Of a stretch of DNA of 64,000 bases, positions 35,493 to 47,600 are shown piece after piece (position 1 is the stretch's first letter; every line of letters starts with the position of its first letter). The translations under genes and the position numbers were made by a program. The stretch spans positions 514,754 through 578,753 of the forward strand of contig NW_019091488.1 of assembly GCF_001949145.1 (NCBI RefSeq), read 5' to 3'. This DNA comes from Acanthaster planci. Its lineage: Eukaryota > Echinodermata > Asteroidea > Valvatida > Acanthasteridae. Below the pieces are notes generated by a model. It saw only the letters and a program-made list of their open reading frames with translations, did no database searches and was not told where the DNA came from.

Positions 35493-35684
35493 TCAACGCT
35501 GGGCAAGGATCTGGCTCAGGGCGGGTGCCGAGACGTTCCGGGCCAGCCTCCTGAGCCCCAGGGCATCCACCCCCTCTCCGGACGCCTCCATCTGCCTGTG
35601 GTGGTCAAGTCGTAGCCTCCACTGTGTGGCCAGGGCTCTCGCCTCCTCTTCATCCTTACTGCCTTCCAGGACTGGTCTCAGGCC
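35493..35684 (-). CDS. Catenin-like gene, last exon: C-terminal extension (63 codons and stop)
   Basis: The acceptor is CACTGCAG and the frame is phase 0 after exon 20. It ends at TGA, 35493-35495. It encodes GLRPVLEGSKDEEEARALAT and a further mainly helical stretch ending APALSQILAQR. It does not resemble the C-terminal arm of vinculin or the C-terminal region of alpha-catenin. If the exon 20 donor were not used, the protein would stop about 14 codons later instead (36368). Confidence 0.8.
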   Translation of the reverse strand, partial: GLRPVLEGSKDEEEARALATQWRLRLDHHRQMEASGEGVDALGLRRLARNVSAPALSQILAQR

Positions 35685-38600
35685 CTGCAGTGTTGGCCAA
35701 CATTGAAAGCACTTTTTCAAAACCGTTCACAACAGCTAAACTTTGCAGCTGCTGTTTTTGCATGAGTTTGAAGTTTACAGCACCGGCAGACATAACATTT
35801 TCAGACATTTACGTAACGTACGTTAAGGTACGTAAATTGTGTTACAATGCCACTCAATATTTTATATATATTATTCTAAGGCCAAAAACCATGAGGGTAA
35901 AGAATTAGACCCATGCCACGCTTGGCAACACGATTCAACTGTGACCTCCATGTCAAAATCTGGCCACAAGTGCAGAAATCTAGCAATTTCTGACGACCAA
36001 AGCAATGGTTACAAGTCATCGTACACGTATCTCTTTCATTTGGAATAAAACACCGTCACCACTAGAATCAAGAGAAAGCTAAACAACGATCACAGTTCCC
36101 CTGTTGACACAGGAAGGAAGAGCTGCAAGATGACGTTGTGAAAACATAAACAGGGCATGTGAATGATCACCTTGTAGCAGAGCACTTTCCTGTAGGCTTG
36201 AGCCCTCTTAACAATAATTTAGTGGCACTGTGAACCTCCCTTTTTCATTTCACTCCAAGAATCAAAGCATCCTGATGTTGGCCAAACACACCAAATGTGG
36301 GGCAAGCCATATCAGAATTGAACCTGATTTACATGTGCATCAAGTATGGTTTACATTGGACCAAACACTAAGCTCTCAACAGTTCAACAGTGACAGGTTG
36401 GCCACGTACTTTGACGCACGCTGCCTCTGCGGCCTTGAGAGAACTCAGCACGGCTTGCATCAGGTTGTCGGCGTTCTTCATCAGGACGATGTCCGCCGTG
36501 TCGTCGTCGGGTGTAGCCGTCTTGACGCTGGCGATGATGCTCAGCTGGGTGCAGAGGGAAGGAATGTTCCCAGCGCAGAGCAGCAGATCACCTCCAACCC
36601 TGAGTAAAAAACAATGTACCGGCAGTACGGTAAATGGCCTGATCGGCTCCCAATCAGTGCACCATCTGAGCACAGATGTAAAAGAACTCTGGGTGACAAA
36701 TGCGTCACACATTACATGTACTGTGAACACGTTGTGTGGTCACTCCAACTGGTTCAGCCAATAGGAAACCGAGGTTGCTTCTTATCGGTGCGCACATTTG
36801 GAGGGAGGGGCGCCATCTCCTCCGCTTTGCACACAGCATCAACCCCTGGTTTTCTAGAGTGGGTCTAGGAAGTGGACATTCTCACACCACTCCCCCTCGA
36901 TCAGACTTGGATATTAATCTAATACAGGAAACTTGGGGTGTAGAGGTGAATGACCCCCGACCCCGGTTCGTTATGCTGTGCATCAAATCTCAGGTTACTC
37001 CCCTATGCAGTTCTTTATTTTTTATGATGCACTAGGTGGCTGATTGGGTGTAAAGCACTCCTGCGCATGAAGAAACTTGCTTACAGTACACAGAAACTAT
37101 ATAGTCCATATACAGTTGAGATATCCAAGCCAAAGCCAAATTAAAAGCTTAGTTTGTCTGGAAGTATGCTTAGCCAGAACAGAAAAAGTACATGTAGTGT
37201 TTTTGTCAAATTTAATTGAATGTATTCCTTGCCAAATTTCATGGTTTTTCGTGGCTTTGTGGTTTATGTTGAGTCCCATTTACTGTTAATCCCAGCAGAT
37301 AAAAAAACTTGCTGCTCGTTGGCTTTCTATAACAAAAGGAAACCTTTTGACTGACAACGAAAGCAACTCCACCTAAATGTCGCATAAGTCCTCTCAAAAA
37401 GATCAATACACAAAACATTTTGCCCGCCACACTGACTCACCTCTCGTCCAAGCAGTGTTCAGCCAGTATCTGGGCAAACCTGAAGATTACTTTCCCGTTG
37501 GCCGCGATCGCCTTGGCTGTGTTGATCATCTCCTCTTTGGCCTGAAACATTGCGACGATGTCAATATTGAAGAAGCGCTCACCAAAAAGCAAACAATGAA
37601 CAGCATGTAAACATCGCCTGAGAACCCTCCCCACCGCTCCCCACACACACACAGGATGTACATTCAGAACATATCTGCTGCGAGGAAATCTTGTAAAACC
37701 CCAAGCCACTTTTTTTTTCAACGTGCCAGTTGAATCATATCAAATGTTTACTCTCATGCACGACTGTTTATTTTACTGTGGTAGCCAACTTGTGAAATAG
37801 GCCAGATGTAAACAGTGGCACACCCAACATGCCAGTCGACCGTCCCCCGCCCCCCACCCTTGAACTTTAGACTTTCAATGAGCATGTGAAATCCAGTGTT
37901 ATTTTCTTTGAGGGTTGACTATCAGTACCACGCCTAAAGCCGTGTGGTCCCTGCATTGATTTGAATCCATGGGACATGGTTTTCACAAGTTGGTCATCTC
38001 CTACTTTGGAAAGTACTGCCCCTGTACAGTATTTGGTTATTTTTGCTACTATGGTTAAATCTCATGAACCACTTCAGACAGGATGATGTGTATATATATG
38101 AGTTCGGATTTTCTAATCATGACGATGACGTCATGTCTGTGAATGGATTTCACCAAAAATCCCCGATGCTGGAACATTTTCCCTCGTTTTACTGATTTTT
38201 GGGGGGCTGTTTGCTGTTCCCTCCCCCCTCCCCTGTGAGAAGGTGTTCGTATTCATGATTTGCCAATCTCACCATCACTTTTCCCCACCACCCTCTCTTT
38301 ATCCTCAACTCAACAGGGGAGTCAGGTTAGCGTAGTGGTTCTTTCCTCGCCTTCCACCTCTGCGGTCTGGGTTCGAATCCCGGCCCGGTCCGCGTGTGTA
38401 TTGGGTTTTCAGTCCAAACCTGATTCTGTGGGTTTTACCCAGAATATTCCTCTGGGGTTTTCCTCCCACCTCTAAAACTGTAACTGCTTCTCACTGTCCC
38501 CTCTCAACAGGTTTCTTCAGGCTTGTGAGCTACAGTGCCCAGGCACTTTGGACCAATCCTTGGTGTCATTATAAAGGATAATAATAACTAGACCACTGAC

Positions 38601-41600
38601 CGCTGGGTTGTTGATCTTGCGTGCGTATCTCGCCATGTCGTACATCTGGGCTGACATGGTCTTGGCTACCTTGACGACCGAGTTGGAGTCGTCCTCCCAT
38701 TTGTCTGTCTCTTGCCGCAAGACCGAGGCGGCTGCCTGTACATGAAACACAAGCAGAGTGGCAACATAGTGAGGAGCCCAGTGTCAATCCGACAAGTCAC
38801 AGCCATAAACTGCTTACTCAAAAAGTAAAAAAAAACACATAAAAATCCGACATGCATGAGTTCAAAGATTATGCTGGGTGGAAACGAAGAGCTCCGTGCC
38901 TTGTTACCTGTGTGCAAAGTGGTCCAAGGGCAGAACCTAATTTGCTGGGGGGGGGGGGATTTACGTGTGGCATGTGGTCTTTCCTCTCTCCACCCAGGAG
39001 TATAAAAGGGGGTACCCGTGAGGGCAGTGCAGGTTATCTGCGGCTGATTAAACCCAGCAGTGCCTGAAATGCTTGCACGGATGATTGAACACTCCCCAGG
39101 GGGTTGAGATGGTTTAATAGGAATATTTCTGGGCCCAGTCAGCAGGGACAACACGGTAAAAGTGCATTGGGTGTCTGTTGGTACTGTCATATCACTGCTA
39201 TTGTCGAATGTTCCTGGCCCAGGGGGGCCAAACAATTTGGAAATTTCTTTGTGTAACCTTCCATGAGCTTTCTACGGGTCAGGCAAGAGTTGACAGCCTT
39301 TCACAGACTTTTGAAATGGAAGGAAAGGAAATGAAGCAGTCCCAGAGAATTGCCTCCCTCTCTTTATTTTTTATGGAAAAAAAAAATCTCGCTCCTTTTT
39401 CATAGGGAGGCCAAGGCCCTTAATGGTCCATTGGATCTGCCACCAAAGTAGGCAAGGCTTCATGGGCAGGTTGACAAGCTGTAAACAAGTCACAGGTCGA
39501 CTTGCTACAATCAGCTGTGGCTACCAGTGTGGTGAATTCCAAAATGGACTTAACGCACACATAGGAAGTTTCAGGCTCTACAAGTTCATTTTTGGCATAA
39601 CGTAAAGGCTTTTTCGTATTGATGTCACTTGGAGAATGTTTTTAAACAAAGCAACAAACAGCAGACAATATTTCTATTTCAGTTTTGTTATCAAAGAAGA
39701 TGAAATCGGATTGCATCTGTTCATTAATCATTTAGTGACAAAACCAATTTCCTTTATTCATTTTACATGGATCATTTCTTCCTAGGCCCCACCTGGCCTA
39801 GGGCTTCGGCACCAATTCCATGGCTCTGGCATGCAGGGGAGTCTCACATTTCATGTTGATGCATTCAGTTGCAGAAAATAATTATACATAAAGCTCTCTA
39901 AAAATAACAAAATCAAAGAGGGACTCTTGAATCTTAAAACTCTTTTGTGTACATGATTATTGGCAAGGGTGTACAGGTACAGGTGAAAAGTTTTATGGCG
40001 TGCTGTGGTATATACAGTTTAAGGCCACCTTGAATTTTATTGGTATTTCTGTCACTGGGCCTGCATTACACTGTCTCACTGAATGATTACTTAGCATGAT
40101 TTCACAGTGGTGCATAACATCAGTGTAGTACTATATACCCATTTGAATGAAATTTTTTGTGAAGGCAGGTCTTGTATGACATTTTCTCTGCAAGGCAGCA
40201 TGGGTAAAAAAAAGCCAGTCTAAGTAATCAGAAATAAGGGGGGGCACACTGAATATCAGACTGTTAACATGTCAAATCATGGAAATGTAGTCGAAAATGT
40301 TCAACCTAGGTACCAAGGTTACACATTGGTAATAAACACTAGTTGCTATGAGTGGTTGGTTTAAGTTTGGTTTTCCTGCAGGTTCATGCATTTTCTATGT
40401 GTGGTCCTAAATTTTTGCAAATGACTGTACTTCTGTCGTCCTTCAAATCTTTCACTGGCTCTAGGCAATGTGTCTACTGTGCCTGACAATCCAGCCCCCT
40501 CCATGGGAACTCAACCGTATGGGACACAAGCCCATGTACTTGGTTTCACTCCAATTCTATTTGGCCTAAGAATACACTCACATAAGACGACTGCTTAGGA
40601 TGTAAACCTCCGAAGGTCGGAACTCACCCAGATGGACGTGCTGCACTTGCTGTAGCTGCTCAGATTCAAGGCCTCTCTCCCTCCGGCAGTCCTGGGCGCT
40701 TGAAGTGTCGGGGTGCTGGTAGCAGACCGTAATCCTGGAGTCTTGACGTAGCTGCGTTGAGACGGTCAAGAGAAGTGTGGGGTAAATGAACGCTGCCCAC
40801 CTGACTGAACATGGGAGATGTTTGTAACTCAGAAATACAAACGACTGCGTACATGACATGCTAACTTTGAGAGGGATGAGCAGAGGTTTGTTTAAAAATG
40901 GCATATGTAAGTTTTTTGTCACTTTTTTCCTTAGTAGTACTGAATACATTGTGGCCGTTGGTGAGTTTGAAAAACACCGGAAAACTGCTGTTTTTTTTTC
41001 TCATCATGAAAAAGCCGTAGGAGGATGATCCAATAACCCATCCATCCGGTCAAATGGGGAAGGGGGGAACACATGTGATGTGATCTGTAAAACCCTTCAA
41101 ATGGACGTGAGCTCTGCCATTTTTGATGCATATCAACTTCAAATTGATCTGGACGCTGTCCTGTTTTCAAAACTGTTTAATTAGTGATTCTAGGCAACCT
41201 AGATTCATGTTGTAGACAATATAGAATCATAAATGGAATAGATCTGAAAACAAGAGCGTGTCCATATTAATTGGAAGTTTATATGACAAAGCTCACCATG
41301 TGCAGGGTTTTCACAGATCACATCACATTATACCCTCTACCTGCATTTAATATGAATCTGTGTACAATGTTACCCCAGTAGTTTGTTTAGATCAAATCAA
41401 AATAAATATTCTCCTCTGTCACATGATTGTGAGCAGTGTTGGAGTCGAGTCCATCACAAGACCTTTCTCAAGTCCTTCACAAGTCCATCACAAGTCACTT
41501 CATAAGACCTGTCTTATTAGTACTGTTCAAGGATGCACAATGACGAAAGAATATCTATGTCACAGTTCAGTTGAATAGCTTGAGGATTGGCTTAAGACTG

Positions 41601-44600
41601 AATGACTTGTGATGGACTTGTGGTGGACTTACAAGGACTTGATTGTAAAAGGTGTTATGAATGACGGCAACTTACTCATGCATTCCTAGTGCTCTGCTCC
41701 TGTAGGGACTGTATGCAAGAACCAAGAAGATCAGTTAAATGCTGTAGTGTATTTTTAATTACCCCCAACACCCTGCTTGAAACCCTGAAATGACACCGAA
41801 CACTGAGAAGCCTGACCGGTGTATAAAACCAATCCAATAGGTCAACCATCCCGCTAGGCCAAACAGAAATTTCACCCTAGTTCCACAACAACTCTTAGCC
41901 CAGGCCTAGTAGCCGCCAAACCTTCCATTTCTTCCTCTATTGCGTGGTTGATATTGAAGAACCAAGTACTTCTCAACAGAAACTTTCACAAAGATTTCAC
42001 AAAAGTTATGAAACATTGACACCTTCAAAAATCCAAATCAATATCTTTCCCTTTCGGGATATAAAATGGAATGTGATAAGAAGTCTTCAAAAAAAAATGA
42101 TAATGCTTAGGAATAATGAGGAATGCGTTAACTTATAACGCAATTAAAATAGAGGCCTTGACAACATAAATCCCTTCACAAGGCCAGTCATAAGTCCCTT
42201 CACAAGGCCAGTCACAAGTCCCTTCACAAGGTCAGTCACAAGTCCCTTCACAAGGCCAGTCACAAGTCCCTTCACAAGGCCAGTCATAAGTCCCTTCACA
42301 AGGCCAGTCATAAGTCCCTTCACAAGGCCAGTCATAAGTCCCTTCACAAGGCCAGTCANNNNNNNNNNNNNNNNNNNNNNNNNNNNNNNNNNNNNNNNNN
42401 NNNNNNNNNNNNNNNNNNNNNNNNNNNNNNNNNNNNNNNNNNNNNNNNNNNNNNNNNNNNNNNNNNNNNNNNNNNNNNNNNNNNNNNNNNNNNNNNNNNN
42501 NNNNNNNNNNNNNNNNNNNNNNNNNNNNNNNNNNNNNNNNNNNNNNNNNNNNNNNNNNNNNNNNNNNNNNNNNNNNNNNNNNNNNNNNNNNNNNNNNNNN
42601 NNNNNNNNNNNNNNNNNNNNNNNNNNNNNNNNNNNNNNNNNNNNNNNNNNNNNNNNNNNNNNNNNNNNNNNNNNNNNNNNNNNNNNNNNNNNNNNNNNNN
42701 NNNNNNNNNNNNNNNNNNNNNNNNNNNNNNNNNNNNNNNNNNNNNNNNNNNNNNNNNNNNNNNNNNNNNNNNNNNNNNNNNNNNNNNNNNNNNNNNNNNN
42801 NNNNNNNNNNNNNNNNNNNNNNNNNNNNNNNNNNNNNNAAGGCCAGTCACAAGTCCCTTCACAAGGCCAGTCACAAGTCCCTTAAAAAGGCCAGTCATAA
42901 GTAACAGGGTGAACAATGACAAAAGAATGCTGTTGCCACAGCTCATTTGAATACTTGTAAACTGGCTTGAGACTAAATGACTTGTAATGGACTTACAGGG
43001 ACTTGTGATGGACTTGAATACAGCACTACTTGACAAAATTTGAAGCCAGCAAGAGAGTTGAACAAGCATAATACACGGCTGGCGCGAGGTTATTTGGACA
43101 ATAAACACAAATACTGCTAACATGACCTCAATAACTAATAAGTTCAAGATGTACTCACAGTACATAGTTACACCCCTAGGGGTAAAGTATCCTTGCACCA
43201 AATACATCCTAATAAAACCATGGTATTCCTAAAGGTCTTTTCAGTACCAACATATATAATAAACTTCTGGGACTGTTTTTTTCTTGTTTATTTGTTCCTC
43301 TAATGAGGCATATCTTTTGCCAGACTTTCTCACCTTTTCGGATCTACCTCCTTCAAGGGAGAGTGGCCTTTCTCTGGCGATGTCTTCATCCCAGCATGGA
43401 CATAATCCCGTCCCCCTGGGGAGGCGGAAGCACGACCCGAGGATGAGGCGCGCAGTGCGGCCTGCCACGGGGGCAGGTGAGTAGGGGTAGCGGGCGGGCG
43501 CTGAGGTAGATGGGCGGAATGATCAGATGGGGTGGAGTGGTTGCGGGGTGCGAATGCAGATGTGATGCCTGGGTGAAGCGAGTGGGAAAAAGTGGACGAA
43601 AGCTAAGCCAAAGAATGGATGGTTTGCCACTGCACCGTGGAAACTCATCTCTTTCATGAGTTGGTGGTTCTGAGAGGAACCAGTTGTCAGAACCAAAGGA
43701 CTCACAACCACACAACTCGCACATGAGGTTAGCTTCCATGATATAACCTCAAAACTTCCATACTGGGTTCATGTCCTCCCTGTAAGCCAACAAGTCTCAT
43801 TACAAGCCAGTCCATTACCAAATCCAAACTGGGGTGTACCTTATATGCACCCCACCATTTCCAAATTTATTTTTCTCAAGGAAACGCCTGTTCATTAGAC
43901 CGGTTTCTCCTGCTCTCAAATGATTGCTTACGCTCTAACAACAGATATTTTCACCGATATGAGAAGAAAAAAAATGTTCCCCTTGTGTGTTCAGATTGCA
44001 CCTCTACTCCAGACAGCTCCCCCCCCCATAAATGCTGGGTGCCTCGTTTTTCTGTCAGTGCTAGATCAGCCACAGCAAGCACAACCAACTGAACCCAGAT
44101 ATCGTTCTGGTAAATGTATGATCGCCCACAAGAATGTCTGCATTTGAGAAAGGCATGGCACAAGATGGATGTTTGATACATGATCAGCATAACAAGTAAG
44201 CAAGAGTGGCATGGAAGCACCATATCCTATCTATGTAACATCTATCACCCCCGATAATGATTCGATCTCTATATTTTCATCAAAGTAAATAACAAGTGGG
44301 AAACTAGAATCGCTAGATTATTTTCACACTGCATCTGACACTCGAATGTTTGGACAAGTTGGAAGAAGTCCAACTTGGCATAACAGCTCATCATGGTATG
44401 CTACACCAGACATCGTGGACTCAACGGTGTTCTCGCTCATTTCCAGTGCGTTGGACATGGTCAATATGCTGGTTATTGGGATTTTCTTGTTCATGAATTA
44501 TGCCTTCTCACAAAGCTTCTCCATTTTTGCGTTTGAAGTAGTTCAACAAGTCAATTACAAGAAAAAAGAAAGTGCCAAACGGCAGGGTGATATACACACG

Positions 44601-47600
44601 CAACATGCCAGTGGCTGACAACTCGCCTCTTTGAGGTACTAACACCAATACTTGTGTACAACAGCCTTTGTGGGCGTGAAGAGCCACAAGTGTGCCTACT
44701 GCACACGAATGCAAATGAAGGTTATGAAGGCATGCAAATGAAGGGTATATACAATAGGATACATTCAATGGTTACCATTGAATGTACTGAATACCTGACT
44801 ACCAACCGATGAGAAGACGGAGATTTATTTGGGTATTGTACGATCAAATATGACTCAGTGCGCTAATCCAGGAACTGCTCTTATTCTTTGATGCACCACA
44901 AACAACATTAGATGAGGCTGTGTCAAAATTGCTTACCTGCGGCTTAAAATTATGCATGAGTCTATGGTTGTGGCTGCAACCATTTCATAGAGTTGTGCAT
45001 CATTTCAAGCCATAGCCGAGTATTCAAGCATTGCTTAACCACCAGCTGGGATCTACAGCCCTTGAATGCATCCGCAAATCACTGGGAGCGGATTTTGATG
45101 GATGCGGATACGAAAAAAAATTTCCCGGCAATGCTCTGATTGCCTACCTTGCCTGGGTAGAGAGTGTAAGAGGCTCAGCTGGTGAAGCGACAGGCCAGAC
45201 GTGTCCAGTGGTCTTGACTCATCGTGTGCCGCTCCAGAGAGGGGCACGCTGGACGCGGGGAGATTGCTGTTGCACTTCAGTGCACTGGTCACGTCTACGG
45301 GGGTGGGGAAACAACGGGAAAAGCATCCAAATGAACAGGACACACGAGGAAGCCCACACAGTATAAAGATGGAGCAGACTTTTACACCATCCACAATGGT
45401 TATTTGGTGCATTTCTTCCTTTCGATACCTGGAACAATTCATTACTTTCAACAAAATAAACATGAACGAGAAGAAGTTGTGTTAGTATTCAAGGTTTTGA
45501 GGAAAAATGACATTGTTATCAAGCAAAGTCAAGAAACCATTTGGGGTATACAAATGAGGTAATTCACACATGAAAATTCACAAGTTTTACTTTTGATACA
45601 CATTGAAACGTCGACTGCCGCACATCGTTTCACAGGATGATCCCATTTGCCAAGCGCTGTACCCATGCGCACATTTTTAATAGGTACCTTTCACGCGTCT
45701 ATTTAAACATGAGCATTTTACAGTATGTATGCTCTCGCCACTGTCAGCAGCGCAATTGTTGTGTTCTTGGTGATCTCAGTATATTCAAATTACCGGGAAG
45801 GGGCAAGGCAATTTCTCATTTGCAAAGGGCAAAGGGCACTTGCCTTAAAAAATCAACTTGTCTACGGGGACATTTCAATTGGCACTGACGCAAAGACTGG
45901 GGGGTATCAAAGCAATTGCCTCTGATGCCTCCGTGAAGTTCCTGCCCTGCATTTCCTATGAGTGCACGCGTAGACGCAGAATCCGGTACACCTGTTACAA
46001 CAAGTGTACTCGTAATTGGTACTCAATGTGTTGAAAGCCACATGCACATATGGCACAAGGAACGGGACGAATAATAATCGAAAGTAAATGTCTTGGTACA
46101 AAGTATGGACTCTTAAGTTGTCTGATTATCCGGGCAACTGATGTTGTAGTCTTTTCAGGTATGCGCAGCTGTGACGACTTCAAGCCGAGTTTGACCAGAC
46201 TTACTTACCTTTGACAACAGACGACCTGACTTCGGGATTGTTCTGTAAGCTGTTTATGACAGCCTTGGCATAACAAGCCCACTCCCTCTTGATGTTTGCC
46301 CGGACCTCCCTCGACACCAGCTGACCATCTGCAAACCAGCAAAACTCAACATTCGTCACACTGCAGAACAAAACTTAACTCATTCTGGAAGTACACTGAA
46401 CGTGTCAACTGTGCAGAAACCTAAATTAATTCCCTTCGTATGTCCAGAGGTCTACACAGGATGCTGAACAAGAAGCTTACATTGTGTCTGTGTTATTTGT
46501 AGGCCAGCTAACTCAAAACTTGACTTTGCCACAACACACTCATATCATAAGGGATGGGTCACAAATAAACACCACAGCATCTTGGCCAACTTCCTGAAAT
46601 GCAGTTAAATATATTACTCTAGTCCTGGGCATCTCCTGTTTGGGGGACATATGCATTCCTGATATTAGCAAGGAGAATATCTGTGGGTGGTTTTTTCAAA
46701 CCCTTGGTGTAGAATGTGGGTGTTTTCTTCATACTCTGAAGTTCATGAACACAGTCCCAAGCTATGAAAAATCTGCTACCCCCCAAAAAACCAATTTAAC
46801 TCATTGAGGCTGACACTTTGTAAGAGCAAGTTGAGGTTTCAAAATGGGATCTGAGAGCCTGAGATGAAGCCAAAGATAGGGACAAAGCTGCAATTTGAAA
46901 ACTGGCACCTGACAAGATGTTTTCTTGACCTTCATATTTTTACCACAAACCTGAGTCAACAGAAAGAAGAAAAAAACTACCAAGAAAAAAAATCACCTGC
47001 TATACTCCTGGCTTGCATAACGGCCGCCGGGGTCAGCCGACACAGGGCGTCCAAAGCCGCAAACGCGCCAGACTTCAGCGGTCCAGCCTGGGTGGGCTTC
47101 AGGGCCTGGGCACAAGCTTGCCTGACCCCCGACACGGCCAAACTGAGGCCATCCGACTGAGACTGAAACTCCTCCAGCAGTTGCTGCCTTGACGGACCTG
47201 TGGCATCATAGACGAGAGGTTATCAGCCATAATTGCCCTTGTTTGTTTTTCAACATCCTTTAGCTATCGATGAAAAAAAATCTATGTTGAACACACTGTG
47301 TTATTTCGGTCCCTTACCAGTGAAACTTATGAAAAGAAAAGCCGTTCAACAAACCTGAAGCTTGGCTGACTGCCAGCGCTGCCCCACTTAGTCTGTCCAG
47401 GGGCGTGGCCATGTCCCCAGCAAGGCGGTCAATGTGAGTTGAAAGCAGATGAGCCTGTGTGAAGAACAGTGTGCAAAAAGTAATGCACACGAAATGATAA
47501 ATATGGATGCTAAAGTAGTCTTGTTTTAGAAGTAACAGTATGAAGATCGGTGACCAAAACTTACCCCTTTCTAGCTGCGGAATCATTGGCAATGTAAGAT

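Noticed and set aside
38331-38395. A tRNA gene candidate at the SINE head
   Set aside because: The same head and the same long body occur at 59731, showing a SINE and not a tRNA.
42144-43207. Long minus-strand open frames, including one of 283 codons
   Set aside because: They read through the 24-bp minisatellite and through Ns; the frame is open only because the unit length is a multiple of 3.
43416-43477. A longer form of exon 16 using an upstream acceptor
   Set aside because: The frame is open, but the phase would not fit the phase 1 end of exon 15. The shorter form fits both neighbours.
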